Positions 24,194-31,938 of a stretch of DNA of 36,842 bases are shown here, in pieces (within the stretch, counting starts at the first letter, position 1; every line of letters starts with the position of its first letter). The translations under genes were made by a program, and so were the position numbers. The notes beneath the pieces are model-generated. The model was given only the letters and a program-made list of their open reading frames with translations, was not told the DNA's origin and ran no database searches. Origin of the DNA: an uncultured Clostridia bacterium (GTDB taxonomy: Bacteria > Bacillota > Clostridia > TANB77 > CAG-508); contig CANQAH010000011.1 of assembly GCA_947588885.1 (NCBI GenBank), forward strand, positions 1 through 36,842, read 5' to 3'.

Positions 24194-26164
24194 TTATTTG
24201 TTCTCACTTTTTAATGCTGCTAATTTATTTAAGTTTGTTTCGATGAATTCAAATTCCTTTTTAGTTGGTTGTATTGCAATTATCGCTGTATCTTCACCAA
24301 CTTTTAATAGTCCCTCTCCTCTTTGACATGTTGTTAAGAAATATGCTTCACCATCACTTAGTTTAAATACTTCTTTGATATATTGTATTTCTGATTTATC
24401 TTGTGCTAAGAATAATTTTGTATCTGATGATGTTAAAACTGCTTCAACTTCTTTTTTCTCATAGAAATCTTGGAATCTCTGTGACATAACTGCTAGTGAA
24501 ACGTTTCTTTTTCTAGCACGTCTAGCCATTGTATTTAAGAAGTCAACAGCTTCTGGATATGGTAATAACATCCATGCTTCATCTATAAGAACTCTTTTCT
24601 TAGCTGCTTTTAATTTATCTTCACTGTTTTTCTTAACATATTTTTCCCAAATCCATGAAAGAAGAACTTGTTGTGCAAGTGGTCTTGCAAATCTTTCTTC
24701 CAATTGAGAAATATCTAGGTTTATAAATGGCATTCCTTCTAATAATTCAAATGTTGATTGTCCATCAAAGTATGCCATTTGTCCATTATATTCTCTTACA
24801 TACTGTCTCATAACTTTGATTAAGTAGCTATAATGGAATCTATAATCAGGGTTTGTATTTTCTGCTGCCTTTTTCTGAATTCTTGAATACCAACTTCCTA
24901 TTGTTGGCATGTCTTTTTTCTCTCTTTCTAATCTACTTTTTACCATTGCTGACTGATTGTTCTTATATAAACTATCAACATTACTATTTATTCCTATTGC
25001 TTCGTATTCTTCTGATACAGCTTCTGAAATTATTTGTTTTGTAAGTTCATTTACTTCTCTACTTCTTGTACTACCTCTTGCCATTGTTAGTAATGACTGT
25101 GTAACGTCTTCTACTTTGTTTTCAACATTTAAAACTGTTCTTTCTCTTCCTGTTATTTCATCTTTTACTATTTCAGGTTCTATATCAAATAAGTTAATAA
25201 CTGTTTTTGAGTTAGGGCTTATTGTTACATTTACTCCACCTAGAGCTTCAGCAACAACTCCGTACTCACCTTCAGCATCTAGTGCTAAACTTTCAATTCC
25301 CATTAATACTGCTGATCTAGCTGTTAAAGTCTTAATTGTAACACCTTTACCAGCACCAGACTTGCCAAAAATAACCATGTTATAATTTGTTAATGTTGGA
25401 CTGAAGTTGTCGAATAATATTGGTAAACCTGTTTGTCTGTTAAATCCTAATGGAATTCCTTTTTCATGTCCTATTTCTGATGTGAAAAATGGAAATACTG
25501 TTGACATTGAACGTCTATCAAATGTATGTATTTTATTGATTTTATTATCTAGGAATGGCATATTACTTCTCATTGCTTCATCTTGTATTGCCCATGCTGG
25601 TTTTATTCCTACTAGATTTTTAGCCATTTCTGCAGACAATAATTCAGTATATTTTTCAAGTTCTTCCACACTGTATGCAAATAATGTGCATACTATTGAA
25701 GCATCAAATAGTTTGTTAAATCCTGCGGCTATCTGATCTCTTAATTCCTCTGCTTCTGCTCTCTTTTGGGCTAATATTCTCTCTCTATTTATATCTCCTC
25801 TATCCCATGCAACAATTCTCTCTGATTCTAGTTCATTTATTGTTCTATTTAATTCTGTTTGTGATGTATTTTCACCTACTGGATTTATGAATACTGAAAC
25901 ATTTAAATCTCCAAATGTATACATTCCTCTTAAGAATTCTGGGAAAGTACACATTCTAGGTATTGTTGATACTATCATACTTCTTGCGTATCTTATTCTG
26001 CTTGATGCAATTTGTAGATAGTTTGGATCTGATGCATCTATTCCTGCAGGAGCAATTAAATCTTTCAAAGTTTTTCTATTTTTTTCAAGAAATCTTACAG
26101 GCTTTTCTTCTTTTTGTTCAATTATATCTTCTTCTGGTTTGGAATTAACTTTGTTTTTTTTCAT
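24194..26164 (-). CDS. virB4: VirB4-type T4SS ATPase
   Basis: 656 residues. Walker A is GKSGAGKGVT (267-276): the residue after Lys is Gly, where P-loops normally have Ser or Thr, while Ser269 and Thr276 are nearby. Walker B is KRVLIDEAWMLL near residue 525, followed by ARRARKRNVSLAVMSQRFQDF, which matches the VirB4/TraC RecA-like core with its arginine-rich and glutamine motifs. VirB4 powers assembly of the channel and pilus. The N-terminal region is shorter than in single-gene VirB4 proteins. The upstream gene seems to supply the missing N-terminal domain. AAGGAATG precedes the ATG. Confidence 0.9.
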   Translation of the reverse strand: MKKNKVNSKPEEDIIEQKEEKPVRFLEKNRKTLKDLIAPAGIDASDPNYLQIASSRIRYARSMIVSTIPRMCTFPEFLRGMYTFGDLNVSVFINPVGENTSQTELNRTINELESERIVAWDRGDINRERILAQKRAEAEELRDQIAAGFNKLFDASIVCTLFAYSVEELEKYTELLSAEMAKNLVGIKPAWAIQDEAMRSNMPFLDNKINKIHTFDRRSMSTVFPFFTSEIGHEKGIPLGFNRQTGLPILFDNFSPTLTNYNMVIFGKSGAGKGVTIKTLTARSAVLMGIESLALDAEGEYGVVAEALGGVNVTISPNSKTVINLFDIEPEIVKDEITGRERTVLNVENKVEDVTQSLLTMARGSTRSREVNELTKQIISEAVSEEYEAIGINSNVDSLYKNNQSAMVKSRLEREKKDMPTIGSWYSRIQKKAAENTNPDYRFHYSYLIKVMRQYVREYNGQMAYFDGQSTFELLEGMPFINLDISQLEERFARPLAQQVLLSWIWEKYVKKNSEDKLKAAKKRVLIDEAWMLLPYPEAVDFLNTMARRARKRNVSLAVMSQRFQDFYEKKEVEAVLTSSDTKLFLAQDKSEIQYIKEVFKLSDGEAYFLTTCQRGEGLLKVGEDTAIIAIQPTKKEFEFIETNLNKLAALKSENK

Positions 26165-26211
26165 TTTTAACTATCATTCCTTTCTATGGGATATATAATA
26201 TCTCTTTTTTG

Positions 26212-27354
26212 TTAGTTCTTATTTTCTGTTGGCTGTATTGTAGCCTTTTTTACTTCTTGTTTCGCTCCCTCATATGTTACATTATCTAGTTGATCTTTAT
26301 ATTGATCTATTAAGTCATTTGCTCTTTCTTTTATTTTTTGTTCTTTTTTCATTTCCTCAATTTGTTTATATTTATCTGCTCTTACTATGCTTTCTGTTGC
26401 AAGATCAATTGCTGCAGCATTTATTTCTTCATCAAGTTTTGCTTGTCTCTTCTCTAATACATCTTTTCCTGATGAATATAGAGCATCATATTGTGCATCA
26501 AGTGCTTTTGAGAATTGTAGAATTTCTGAATCATCTCTGTTGTAAGCAATATATAATAATTCAGCAATTTCTTCAGAATTTAATATTTTACTACTTACTT
26601 CTGATGCTTGTAATGATCTCATTGCTGTTTGAGCTCTTGTATATAGTTCAGAGAAACAAATTGCATCTAAATCGTCTGGTGACGTATCTGATGTTGCTCC
26701 ACTTTCACTTGCATAGTATGAAAGGATTAGATATGTACGTTGTTGTAATACGTTTTTATTTAAACTCATTCTTGCAACATATTCAGCAATATCCATTCCA
26801 TAGTCTAATACTCTTTCTTTTCTTCTCTTTTCAAATTCTAATTTTTGTTGTAATCTTTCATTTCTTGCTTCTTTTGCAGATTGTATTCTTGAATTTACTT
26901 TTTCTATATCTTGTGCCATTTCAGAAACTTTAGCTTTATATTCATCAACTATATCTCTCAAATTTAAACTTCTTGTTTGAATATATAGTTGTATTGGAAA
27001 TCTCAATGTATTTAGGAATTGTACGAATCCTTCTTCAACTGCAATCTTTTCTTCTTCTGACATAAGGTCATAATTTACTCCGGAACATTGAAGAATCATA
27101 ACATATTGTGTTCGATTTTTTCTGATAATCATATTGTCCTTTACTTCATCAAATTCCATAAACTTATAAATTGATTCTTTAGGCATTCCATTAAAGTCTT
27201 TAAGAACTTCATTGCTGTTAGCCATCATTTCTTCTTCTTTTTCTTGTTCTTTTTTGTTATTCATATATATAACTAAAAAATATGCGGCAATAAGTCCAAA
27301 AATTATAAATACTAAAACTGCTAGAATTATTTGTAAAACGCTGACTATATTCAT
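26212..27354 (-). CDS. Membrane-anchored VirB4 N-terminal-domain-like protein
   Basis: 380 residues. One transmembrane helix (about 5-31, VLQIILAVLVFIIFGLIAAY) is followed by a domain resembling the N-terminal part of VirB4/TraC: FMEFDEVKDNMIIRKNRTQY, then VMILQCSGVNYDLMSEEEK, and FLNTLRFPIQLYIQTRSLNL. The C-terminal half is long helical and highly charged, probably coiled coil, ending with a Lys-rich tail. It overlaps the PrgI stop by one base (TAATG) with GGAGG upstream and lies immediately before VirB4. I infer that the two proteins together act as one VirB4, with this one tethered to the membrane. Confidence 0.7.
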   Translation of the reverse strand: MNIVSVLQIILAVLVFIIFGLIAAYFLVIYMNNKKEQEKEEEMMANSNEVLKDFNGMPKESIYKFMEFDEVKDNMIIRKNRTQYVMILQCSGVNYDLMSEEEKIAVEEGFVQFLNTLRFPIQLYIQTRSLNLRDIVDEYKAKVSEMAQDIEKVNSRIQSAKEARNERLQQKLEFEKRRKERVLDYGMDIAEYVARMSLNKNVLQQRTYLILSYYASESGATSDTSPDDLDAICFSELYTRAQTAMRSLQASEVSSKILNSEEIAELLYIAYNRDDSEILQFSKALDAQYDALYSSGKDVLEKRQAKLDEEINAAAIDLATESIVRADKYKQIEEMKKEQKIKERANDLIDQYKDQLDNVTYEGAKQEVKKATIQPTENKN

Positions 27355-27693
27355 TATTTTTCTTCCTCCTTCGTATAAACGTACATTTTCCTATTTTTCT
27401 TAAATTTGATCCATCTTGATATAATTTCACTAAGTGGCTCTCCGCCTATTTTTTTTGTTATTTGAATTCCAGCAACTGTTGGTATTTTTATCGCTCCAAT
27501 TCCAAATCCAATTAATCCACATATAGCAGTGCAAACTATTCCTACTGTTTTCATACCAAGAACTGAAAATATCAACAAAAAGAATAATCCTAAAAATATT
27601 CCGAATAACCGTTGAAATTAATGATTTTACTGTAAAAATATATAATATTCTTGTTTCTCCCCTTAGATTTCTAGGAATGTAGTATGTTCCCAT
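27354..27693 (-). CDS. prgI: PrgI/VirB3-like protein, needs a +1 frameshift
   Basis: GAAGGAGG before ATG at 27693. The first 30 residues (MGTYYIPRNLRGETRILYIF, then TVKSLISTVI) are the start of a PrgI-family inner-membrane protein. In this frame the following residues turn into nonsense. Skipping the C of the CGG codon at 27603-27601 gives Gly-Ile-Phe-Leu, then two membrane helices and KIGGEPLSEIISRWIKFKKN, a normal PrgI C-terminus; total 112 residues. PrgI/VirB3 works with VirB4 in assembly and is normally required. Either the gene is broken or the shift is programmed. The downstream gene is coupled by TAATG, which requires translation of the shifted frame to reach that stop. Confidence 0.75.
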
Positions 27694-27726
27694 TTTTTCC
27701 TCCTTCGATAATGTTTTAATTTATTT

Positions 27727-28125
27727 TTATAGGCCTGATGAATTTAATATTGTATATACTATTTTCCAAATTGCTACTGCTCCGAAAATTACCACTCCTG
27801 AAACAACTAATCCAATTAATTGTTGTTTCAATTTTGCTGCCTCTTCAGGTGTAGCAAACATATATCTTATTCCCATTATCATTGTTACAGCAACTAATAC
27901 TACAATACCAACAGCTGTTAAAATATTAGCTACAGGATTTACAACATTTTTTATTGATTGTGCATCAATTCCTGTTTGGCCACTTTTTCCTTTATTTAAA
28001 AAATTGTTTATTGATTGTTTCATCTCATCAAATGTGCTTACACTCGCCGCATATGATTTTGGTTGGTATAAATTTATTGTAATTATTGCTAATACCATGA
28101 TTACTATTATTTTAAGAACTTTCAT
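27727..28125 (-). CDS. VirB2/TrbC-like pilin, paralogue 4
   Basis: 132 residues. Signal peptide (about 1-26, ending QPKSYAAS), a 40-residue linker with Gly and Ser, then two membrane helices around the loop ATPEEAAKLKQQ. The second helix carries LVVSGVVIFGAVAIWK. This two-helix layout with a charged loop and FGA motif is shared by the other three small proteins upstream. It is preceded by its own promoter (28158-28187) and lies 33 bases before PrgI. It differs most from the other three, so it may have a separate role (major versus minor subunit). Confidence 0.75.
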   Translation of the reverse strand: MKVLKIIVIMVLAIITINLYQPKSYAASVSTFDEMKQSINNFLNKGKSGQTGIDAQSIKNVVNPVANILTAVGIVVLVAVTMIMGIRYMFATPEEAAKLKQQLIGLVVSGVVIFGAVAIWKIVYTILNSSGL

Positions 28126-28157
28126 ACATTTTTCTCCTTATTATACTAGTTATATAA

Positions 28158-28187
28158 ATTATAATATAATTAAAAGCCCCATTTCAA
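28158..28187 (-). promoter_or_regulatory. Internal promoter of the secretion locus
   Basis: On the minus strand, TTGAAA (28187-28182), 18 bases, then TATAAT (28163-28158). It lies in a 296-base gap downstream of a terminator and would drive the fourth pilin and the machinery genes independently of the three upstream pilins. The rest of this gap is AT-rich without further structure that I can see. Confidence 0.6.
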
Positions 28188-28371
28188 CTTTTTTTGACAA
28201 ATGTAACTATAATGTTATATTTTTATGTTCTAGACTATAACCTTGAAATTTCAGGTTTTTGAGCGATTTATTTTTTAAATTTAATACGTTCTTTTTTTAT
28301 GTTAATTTTATGTTTATAAATTATTTTTTAGTTTTTTATTATATTATTTATGTATCACCTACAAATAGGCA

Positions 28372-28401
28372 AAAAACGACACATTAATATGTGCCGTTTT
28401 T
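28372..28401 (-). terminator. Terminator after the third pilin gene
   Basis: AAAAACGaCACAT pairs with ATGTGcCGTTTTT (one mismatch). On the minus strand a T-rich end follows (TTTTTTGCC). It splits the locus into a pilin unit and a machinery unit. Confidence 0.7.
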
Positions 28402-28421
28402 ATATTCATTTTCTCTTTTTA

Positions 28422-28778
28422 TTATTTTATAGTTTCTTCTGTAAATCCCTTTATAATTTGTAATACTCCTGTTGCGCCAAAAGCTAATACTGCTCCAACA
28501 ATATATACAATAGCATGTTTTTTTATTTCTGCTCTCTCTCCTGGAGATGATCCCATGTATTTCACTGCTAAAACTATAACCATTATTGCTGCAAAACCCA
28601 TTGTAACAACTTGGAATACTCCTATAATTATACCTACTGGTTTTGTAAATGTGGCATCTGGGCTTCCTGGGTTTATTTTAGAAGTTGCATTTACAGTAGT
28701 AATATTAGAAAAAAACATTAACATCATTGTAATCATTATAAGAACATATATAATTTTTATAGCTTTATTTTTTTTCAT
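28422..28778 (-). CDS. VirB2/TrbC-like pilin, paralogue 3
   Basis: 118 residues. Signal peptide (ending TTVNATS, about residue 33), then two membrane helices separated by KYMGSSPGERAEIKKHA, followed by YIVGAVLAFGATGVLQIIKG. VirB2-type pilins are small two-helix proteins that polymerise into the T4SS pilus or channel lining. Close to paralogue 1 (29248-29610), with which it shares AEIKKHAxVYIVGAV. It is followed by a terminator. Confidence 0.75.
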   Translation of the reverse strand: MKKNKAIKIIYVLIMITMMLMFFSNITTVNATSKINPGSPDATFTKPVGIIIGVFQVVTMGFAAIMVIVLAVKYMGSSPGERAEIKKHAIVYIVGAVLAFGATGVLQIIKGFTEETIK

Positions 28779-28813
28779 AATTTATCCTCCACATTTTATC
28801 ATATGTGTTTTAA

Positions 28814-29179
28814 TTAAACTAACTCACCAGCAAATGATTCAACTAGTTTTACAAGTGATACTGCTCCAAAGATAAGAACTGCACCAATTACATATGGTAT
28901 CATTTTTTTCTTAATTTCTGCTTTTTCATCTGGCGCACTATACATATATCTCATTGCTAAAACTAATGTAGCTACAACTGCAGCACCACCTGATACATAT
29001 TGTATGATTCCTAAGATTACATTTCCAATATCATAGAAAGAAATAACACCTGCTTCTCCAAATTTTGTTCCAGCTGGCACAATATCTTCTGGTTCTAATC
29101 CAAATACTACTTTTGCAAATGCGATTATATATATAAATGTTATTAATGTGCTGATTATTTTTATTGTTTTTTTGCGCAT
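28814..29179 (-). CDS. VirB2/TrbC-like pilin, paralogue 2
   Basis: 121 residues. Signal peptide (ending KVVFGLEP, about residue 27), a longer mature N-terminus than its neighbours, two membrane helices around RYMYSAPDEKAEIKKKM, then PYVIGAVLIFGAVSLVKLVE. Same family and orientation as its neighbours. It has a terminator-like hairpin (29201-29234) directly upstream, after paralogue 1, so its level may be lower than that of the first gene. Confidence 0.75.
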   Translation of the reverse strand: MRKKTIKIISTLITFIYIIAFAKVVFGLEPEDIVPAGTKFGEAGVISFYDIGNVILGIIQYVSGGAAVVATLVLAMRYMYSAPDEKAEIKKKMIPYVIGAVLIFGAVSLVKLVESFAGELV

Positions 29180-29200
29180 ATTCTCACCTTCTTTTTATAA

Positions 29201-29234
29201 AAAAAGATTACCATAAAAAATGATAATCCTTTTT
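29201..29234 (-). terminator. Terminator-like hairpin after the first pilin gene
   Basis: AAAAAGATTAcCAT pairs with ATGaTAATCcTTTTT (two mismatches). The minus-strand end is TTTTTTTATAAAAAG. It probably gives partial termination between pilin 1 and pilin 2. Confidence 0.6.
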
Positions 29235-29247
29235 ATATTCATTTTTA

Positions 29248-29610
29248 CTATCCAACAGTCTCTTTTGTGAAGGTTCTGATTATTCCTAATAATCCAGAAG
29301 CACCAAATAGTACAACTGCACCGACTATGTAAACTACAGCATGTTTTTTGATTTCTGCTTTGTCTCCAGGAGCTGCTGAAATATATTTAATAGCTAATAC
29401 TATCAACATAATAACAGCTATAGCGATACCAATAACTTGTGTAATTCCTAAAATAATATTCATAATTGTACTAAATTTTCCAGATGTTGTTCCTGCTTGT
29501 CCTGTAGGAATTTCTAGATCCCCCGCAAGTACTGTGTTTTGTAAACACATTGCTAACATTACTACCATTAATGCAGTAGAAAGAATTCTGATTATTGTTC
29601 TTTTCTTCAT
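29248..29610 (-). CDS. VirB2/TrbC-like pilin, paralogue 1 (first gene of the T4SS locus)
   Basis: 120 residues. Signal peptide (about 1-29, ending NTVLAGD), a short mature N-terminus, two membrane helices around KYISAAPGDKAEIKKHA, then VYIVGAVVLFGASGLLGIIR. GGAGG lies 12 bases before the ATG, a rather long spacing. As the promoter-proximal gene followed by a hairpin, it is a candidate for the most abundant pilin; this is inference. Upstream (minus strand) no strong sigma-A promoter is obvious; TGTACA-N18-TAACAT is the nearest. Confidence 0.75.
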   Translation of the reverse strand: MKKRTIIRILSTALMVVMLAMCLQNTVLAGDLEIPTGQAGTTSGKFSTIMNIILGITQVIGIAIAVIMLIVLAIKYISAAPGDKAEIKKHAVVYIVGAVVLFGASGLLGIIRTFTKETVG

Positions 29611-29979
29611 AACTCTTTTTTTCCTCCTTCTATATCGAATTAATCATTTTTTATCCTTATATAATATAATGTTATCACATTTTGGTTTTTTTGTACATAC
29701 TTTTTTCAATATTTTTTTACTCTATTGCCTTATTTTGACATGTTTTGCATATTTTTTAATTATAAAAATCATATATTCTTTGTTTATTCTTTATAAAATC
29801 TATAAAAATAAATATTTTTTATAGATATAAACATTCAATAATTGTAATTAACAATAAAAGAAATTATTTTTAAAATTTTAGAAAATATGAAACAAATTTA
29901 TAAGTATAGAAACTCTAATATACGAAAACGAATATATTCGAATAATTAATATATAAGGAAAGGAAAAAAGTTAGTTTAC
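29611..29979. other. Divergent intergenic region between pilin and sigma genes
   Basis: 369 bases, very AT-rich. It must hold the promoters of the T4SS locus (minus) and of the sigma/anti-sigma pair (plus). On the plus strand there is a GAAAC-containing repeat (TGAAAC at 29887-29892, GAAAC at 29909-29913) of the kind seen in ECF -35 boxes. A perfect 12-base palindrome CGAATATATTCG lies at 29929-29940. Nothing else is clear. Confidence 0.4.
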
Positions 29980-30507
29980 ATGGATGAATTAGTTGAAAGA
30001 TCTAAAAAAGGTTATAAAAATGCGTTTACTTCATTAATTGTAATGCTAGAAGATGATTTATATAAAATCGCTAGAATGAGACTAGAGTGTCAAGATGATA
30101 TTAATGAAGCAGTACAAGAAACTATTATAGAAGCATTCAAATCTTTAAAGCATTTACGAAAAACAGAATATTTCAAAACTTGGCTTATAAAAATATTGAT
30201 TAATAAATGCAACAAAATTTATAAAAAATATAAAAGATTTAATATTTTAGAGAACAAACTGGAATTGCAAAGTAATTTAATGTCTCATGATGAAGAACAA
30301 AAGGATGATGAAATAGATTTTTTTATACTAATTAAAGGCTTAAGTTACGATGAAAAAATATCTTTAATTCTATACTATTTAGAAGGTTTTACTACAAAAG
30401 AAATTGGTTTAATTTTGAAAGTTCCCGAAAGCACAATACGAAGTAGGAATAGCAGAGCTTTGCAAAAATTAAGAAAAATTTATGAAGGAGGTAGAAAAAA
30501 TGGATAG
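29980..30507 (+). CDS. ECF-type RNA polymerase sigma factor
   Basis: 175 residues. Region 2: MDELVERSKKGYKNAFTSLI, then DINEAVQETIIEAFKSLKHL and FKTWLIKILINKC. Region 4: LSYDEKISLILYYLEGFTTK, then EIGLILKVPESTIRSRNSRA. These are standard ECF sigma elements. GGAAAGG is present but about 14 bases from the ATG, so translation initiation may be weak. It is divergent from the T4SS locus and overlaps the DUF4179 gene by 8 bases. It might control the secretion genes, but nothing in the sequence proves it. Confidence 0.88.
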   Translation: MDELVERSKKGYKNAFTSLIVMLEDDLYKIARMRLECQDDINEAVQETIIEAFKSLKHLRKTEYFKTWLIKILINKCNKIYKKYKRFNILENKLELQSNLMSHDEEQKDDEIDFFILIKGLSYDEKISLILYYLEGFTTKEIGLILKVPESTIRSRNSRALQKLRKIYEGGRKNG

Positions 30508-31693
30508 GTTTGAAGAAAAATTAAAAGATTCATTAACCAAAAAAATTAAATTGCCTAACGAATATAAATACATTATTAGAAATGCCTTATATAAAGAAAA
30601 TGAAGAAAAGCGTAGAAGACATAGATTTATAAAAATACTAGCAATGAGTTGTACTTTTTTATTACTAATAACATCAGTTGTAGGTGCAGTAAATCTATCA
30701 AGATATATTTATAATTATTATAGTGATAATAAAGGAATGGATGAAGCAATAAAAGAAGGCTATATTGATGAGTCAAATATGGAATATGTCGCTTCATCAA
30801 ATGTAGAAGAAATAGAAGCAGTAAATACTGAAATAAAAATAAAAGATATGTTAATGGATGATCATAATCTAAGTTTTACTTTTTCTGTTAAATTAGATGA
30901 AAACATAGATATGAATAAAATTAACACTATTACTTTTCCAGATATGATAATTTATGACGAAAATAATACATTGATTTATTGTGACAGTCGTGATAGATTT
31001 AATGAATTCTGTACAAATAATAATTTGCAATATGAGTTTTCACAAAATAGTGACAATTATATAGCTAATGAACAAAGTTCTTACATAAAAGATAGATATC
31101 CGGAATTAAGTACAATTGATGTAGTATATAATTTTAATACAATGGTTTATTCATATCCTAAATGTAAAAAATTATATATAGATTTGAAAAAAATAAATAT
31201 TTCTGAATCTGAGGCTGGAGATAGTATTGGTAAAATTATAAATGGTGAATGGAAAATTGATTATGATGTTTCGGAAAAGTTTTATAATAGAGAAACTTTG
31301 ATGTATAACGTTAAAAGTTGTAGTGATGAAAGACTTAATATAACTGAAGCATATGTAACAGAAACTGGTATGGTTTACGATTTTACTTTTAAAGATGAGC
31401 CAATGCTTGATGGCTCTGAAACAGTAGAAGAAAGTAGAGAAAAAATACTTAACTTTCCAATCAGTACCGTGTTTGATGAGTATGTAGAAAATGAAAATGG
31501 AGAAAAGTTTTATCATGTTCAAGGAAATATGGAATCTAGTGGCACAATCTATTCAGCATATGGCGATTTCGAGCATTGGCAGACCTTTGATTTAATAAAA
31601 AGTAAAGCAACAAATAAATTAACACTTTATTTTTCTATTAGTTTTCATGGACATACTACAGAAAATGTTGTAGTTGAGCTGGAGAAAAGATAA
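30500..31693 (+). CDS. DUF4179-type membrane anti-sigma factor
   Basis: 397 residues from ATG at 30500, which has GGAGGT upstream; an ATG at 30482 would put that site inside the gene. The N-terminal 44 residues (DRFEEKLKDSLTKKIKLPNE and following) are the likely sigma-binding part. One transmembrane helix follows (about 48-68, ILAMSCTFLLLITSVVGAVN). The outside region starts with the SRYIYNYYSDNKGMDEAIKE motif of DUF4179, then Ig-like beta domains. Proteins of this type sense extracellular signals and hold an ECF sigma factor inactive. Translationally coupled to the sigma gene. Confidence 0.8.
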   Translation: MDRFEEKLKDSLTKKIKLPNEYKYIIRNALYKENEEKRRRHRFIKILAMSCTFLLLITSVVGAVNLSRYIYNYYSDNKGMDEAIKEGYIDESNMEYVASSNVEEIEAVNTEIKIKDMLMDDHNLSFTFSVKLDENIDMNKINTITFPDMIIYDENNTLIYCDSRDRFNEFCTNNNLQYEFSQNSDNYIANEQSSYIKDRYPELSTIDVVYNFNTMVYSYPKCKKLYIDLKKINISESEAGDSIGKIINGEWKIDYDVSEKFYNRETLMYNVKSCSDERLNITEAYVTETGMVYDFTFKDEPMLDGSETVEESREKILNFPISTVFDEYVENENGEKFYHVQGNMESSGTIYSAYGDFEHWQTFDLIKSKATNKLTLYFSISFHGHTTENVVVELEKR

Positions 31694-31801
31694 ATACATA
31701 CGTTCCACTCATTTCATTTCTTTATATTTTAAGCAGCCAAACTTAAAATATTGTGTCATGTTTGAGTGAGATTTTTGTTTAAAAATTTCTGTACAAATTT
31801 T

Positions 31802-31848
31802 GCAAAGCCTTTATATAATAGGAAATGCGGAGCACTTTTCTATTATAC
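31802..31848. repeat. Intergenic palindromic repeat, copy 5
   Basis: GCAAAGCC, then TATAATAGGAAA-TGCGGAGCA-CTTTTCTATTATA. Preceded by an AT-rich hairpin-like stretch (31773-31800). Adjacent to the T-tract of the terminator at 31857-31895. Confidence 0.85.
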
Positions 31849-31856
31849 AAAAAGAA

Positions 31857-31895
31857 AGACTGTTAACAAAATTTTTATAACTTTATCAACAGTCT
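31857..31895 (-). terminator. Distal terminator of the CNNM gene
   Basis: AGACTGTT pairs with AACAGTCT. On the minus strand TTTCTTTTTG follows. The sequence resembles the terminator at 33540-33573 (shared AGACTG, TAACAAAA and CAACAGTCT), so the two are probably duplicated. Confidence 0.65.
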
Positions 31896-31899
31896 GTAT

Positions 31900-31938
31900 A
31901 AAATTATAACTTCCGTGTATTACGGAAGTTATAATTTT
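31900..31938 (-). terminator. Proximal terminator of the CNNM gene
   Basis: A 17-bp perfect stem, AAAATTATAACTTCCGT with ACGGAAGTTATAATTTT. It begins at the stop codon of the gene and ends in TTTTAT on the minus strand. Confidence 0.7.

Noticed and set aside
26274..26933. Long Leu/Phe-rich open frame, plus strand (219 codons)
   Set aside because: Complement of the coiled-coil VirB4 N-domain gene; composition is typical of an antisense shadow.
29929..29940. LexA (SOS) box
   Set aside because: CGAATATATTCG lacks the C/G positions of the Gram-positive box CGAAC-N4-GTTCG.
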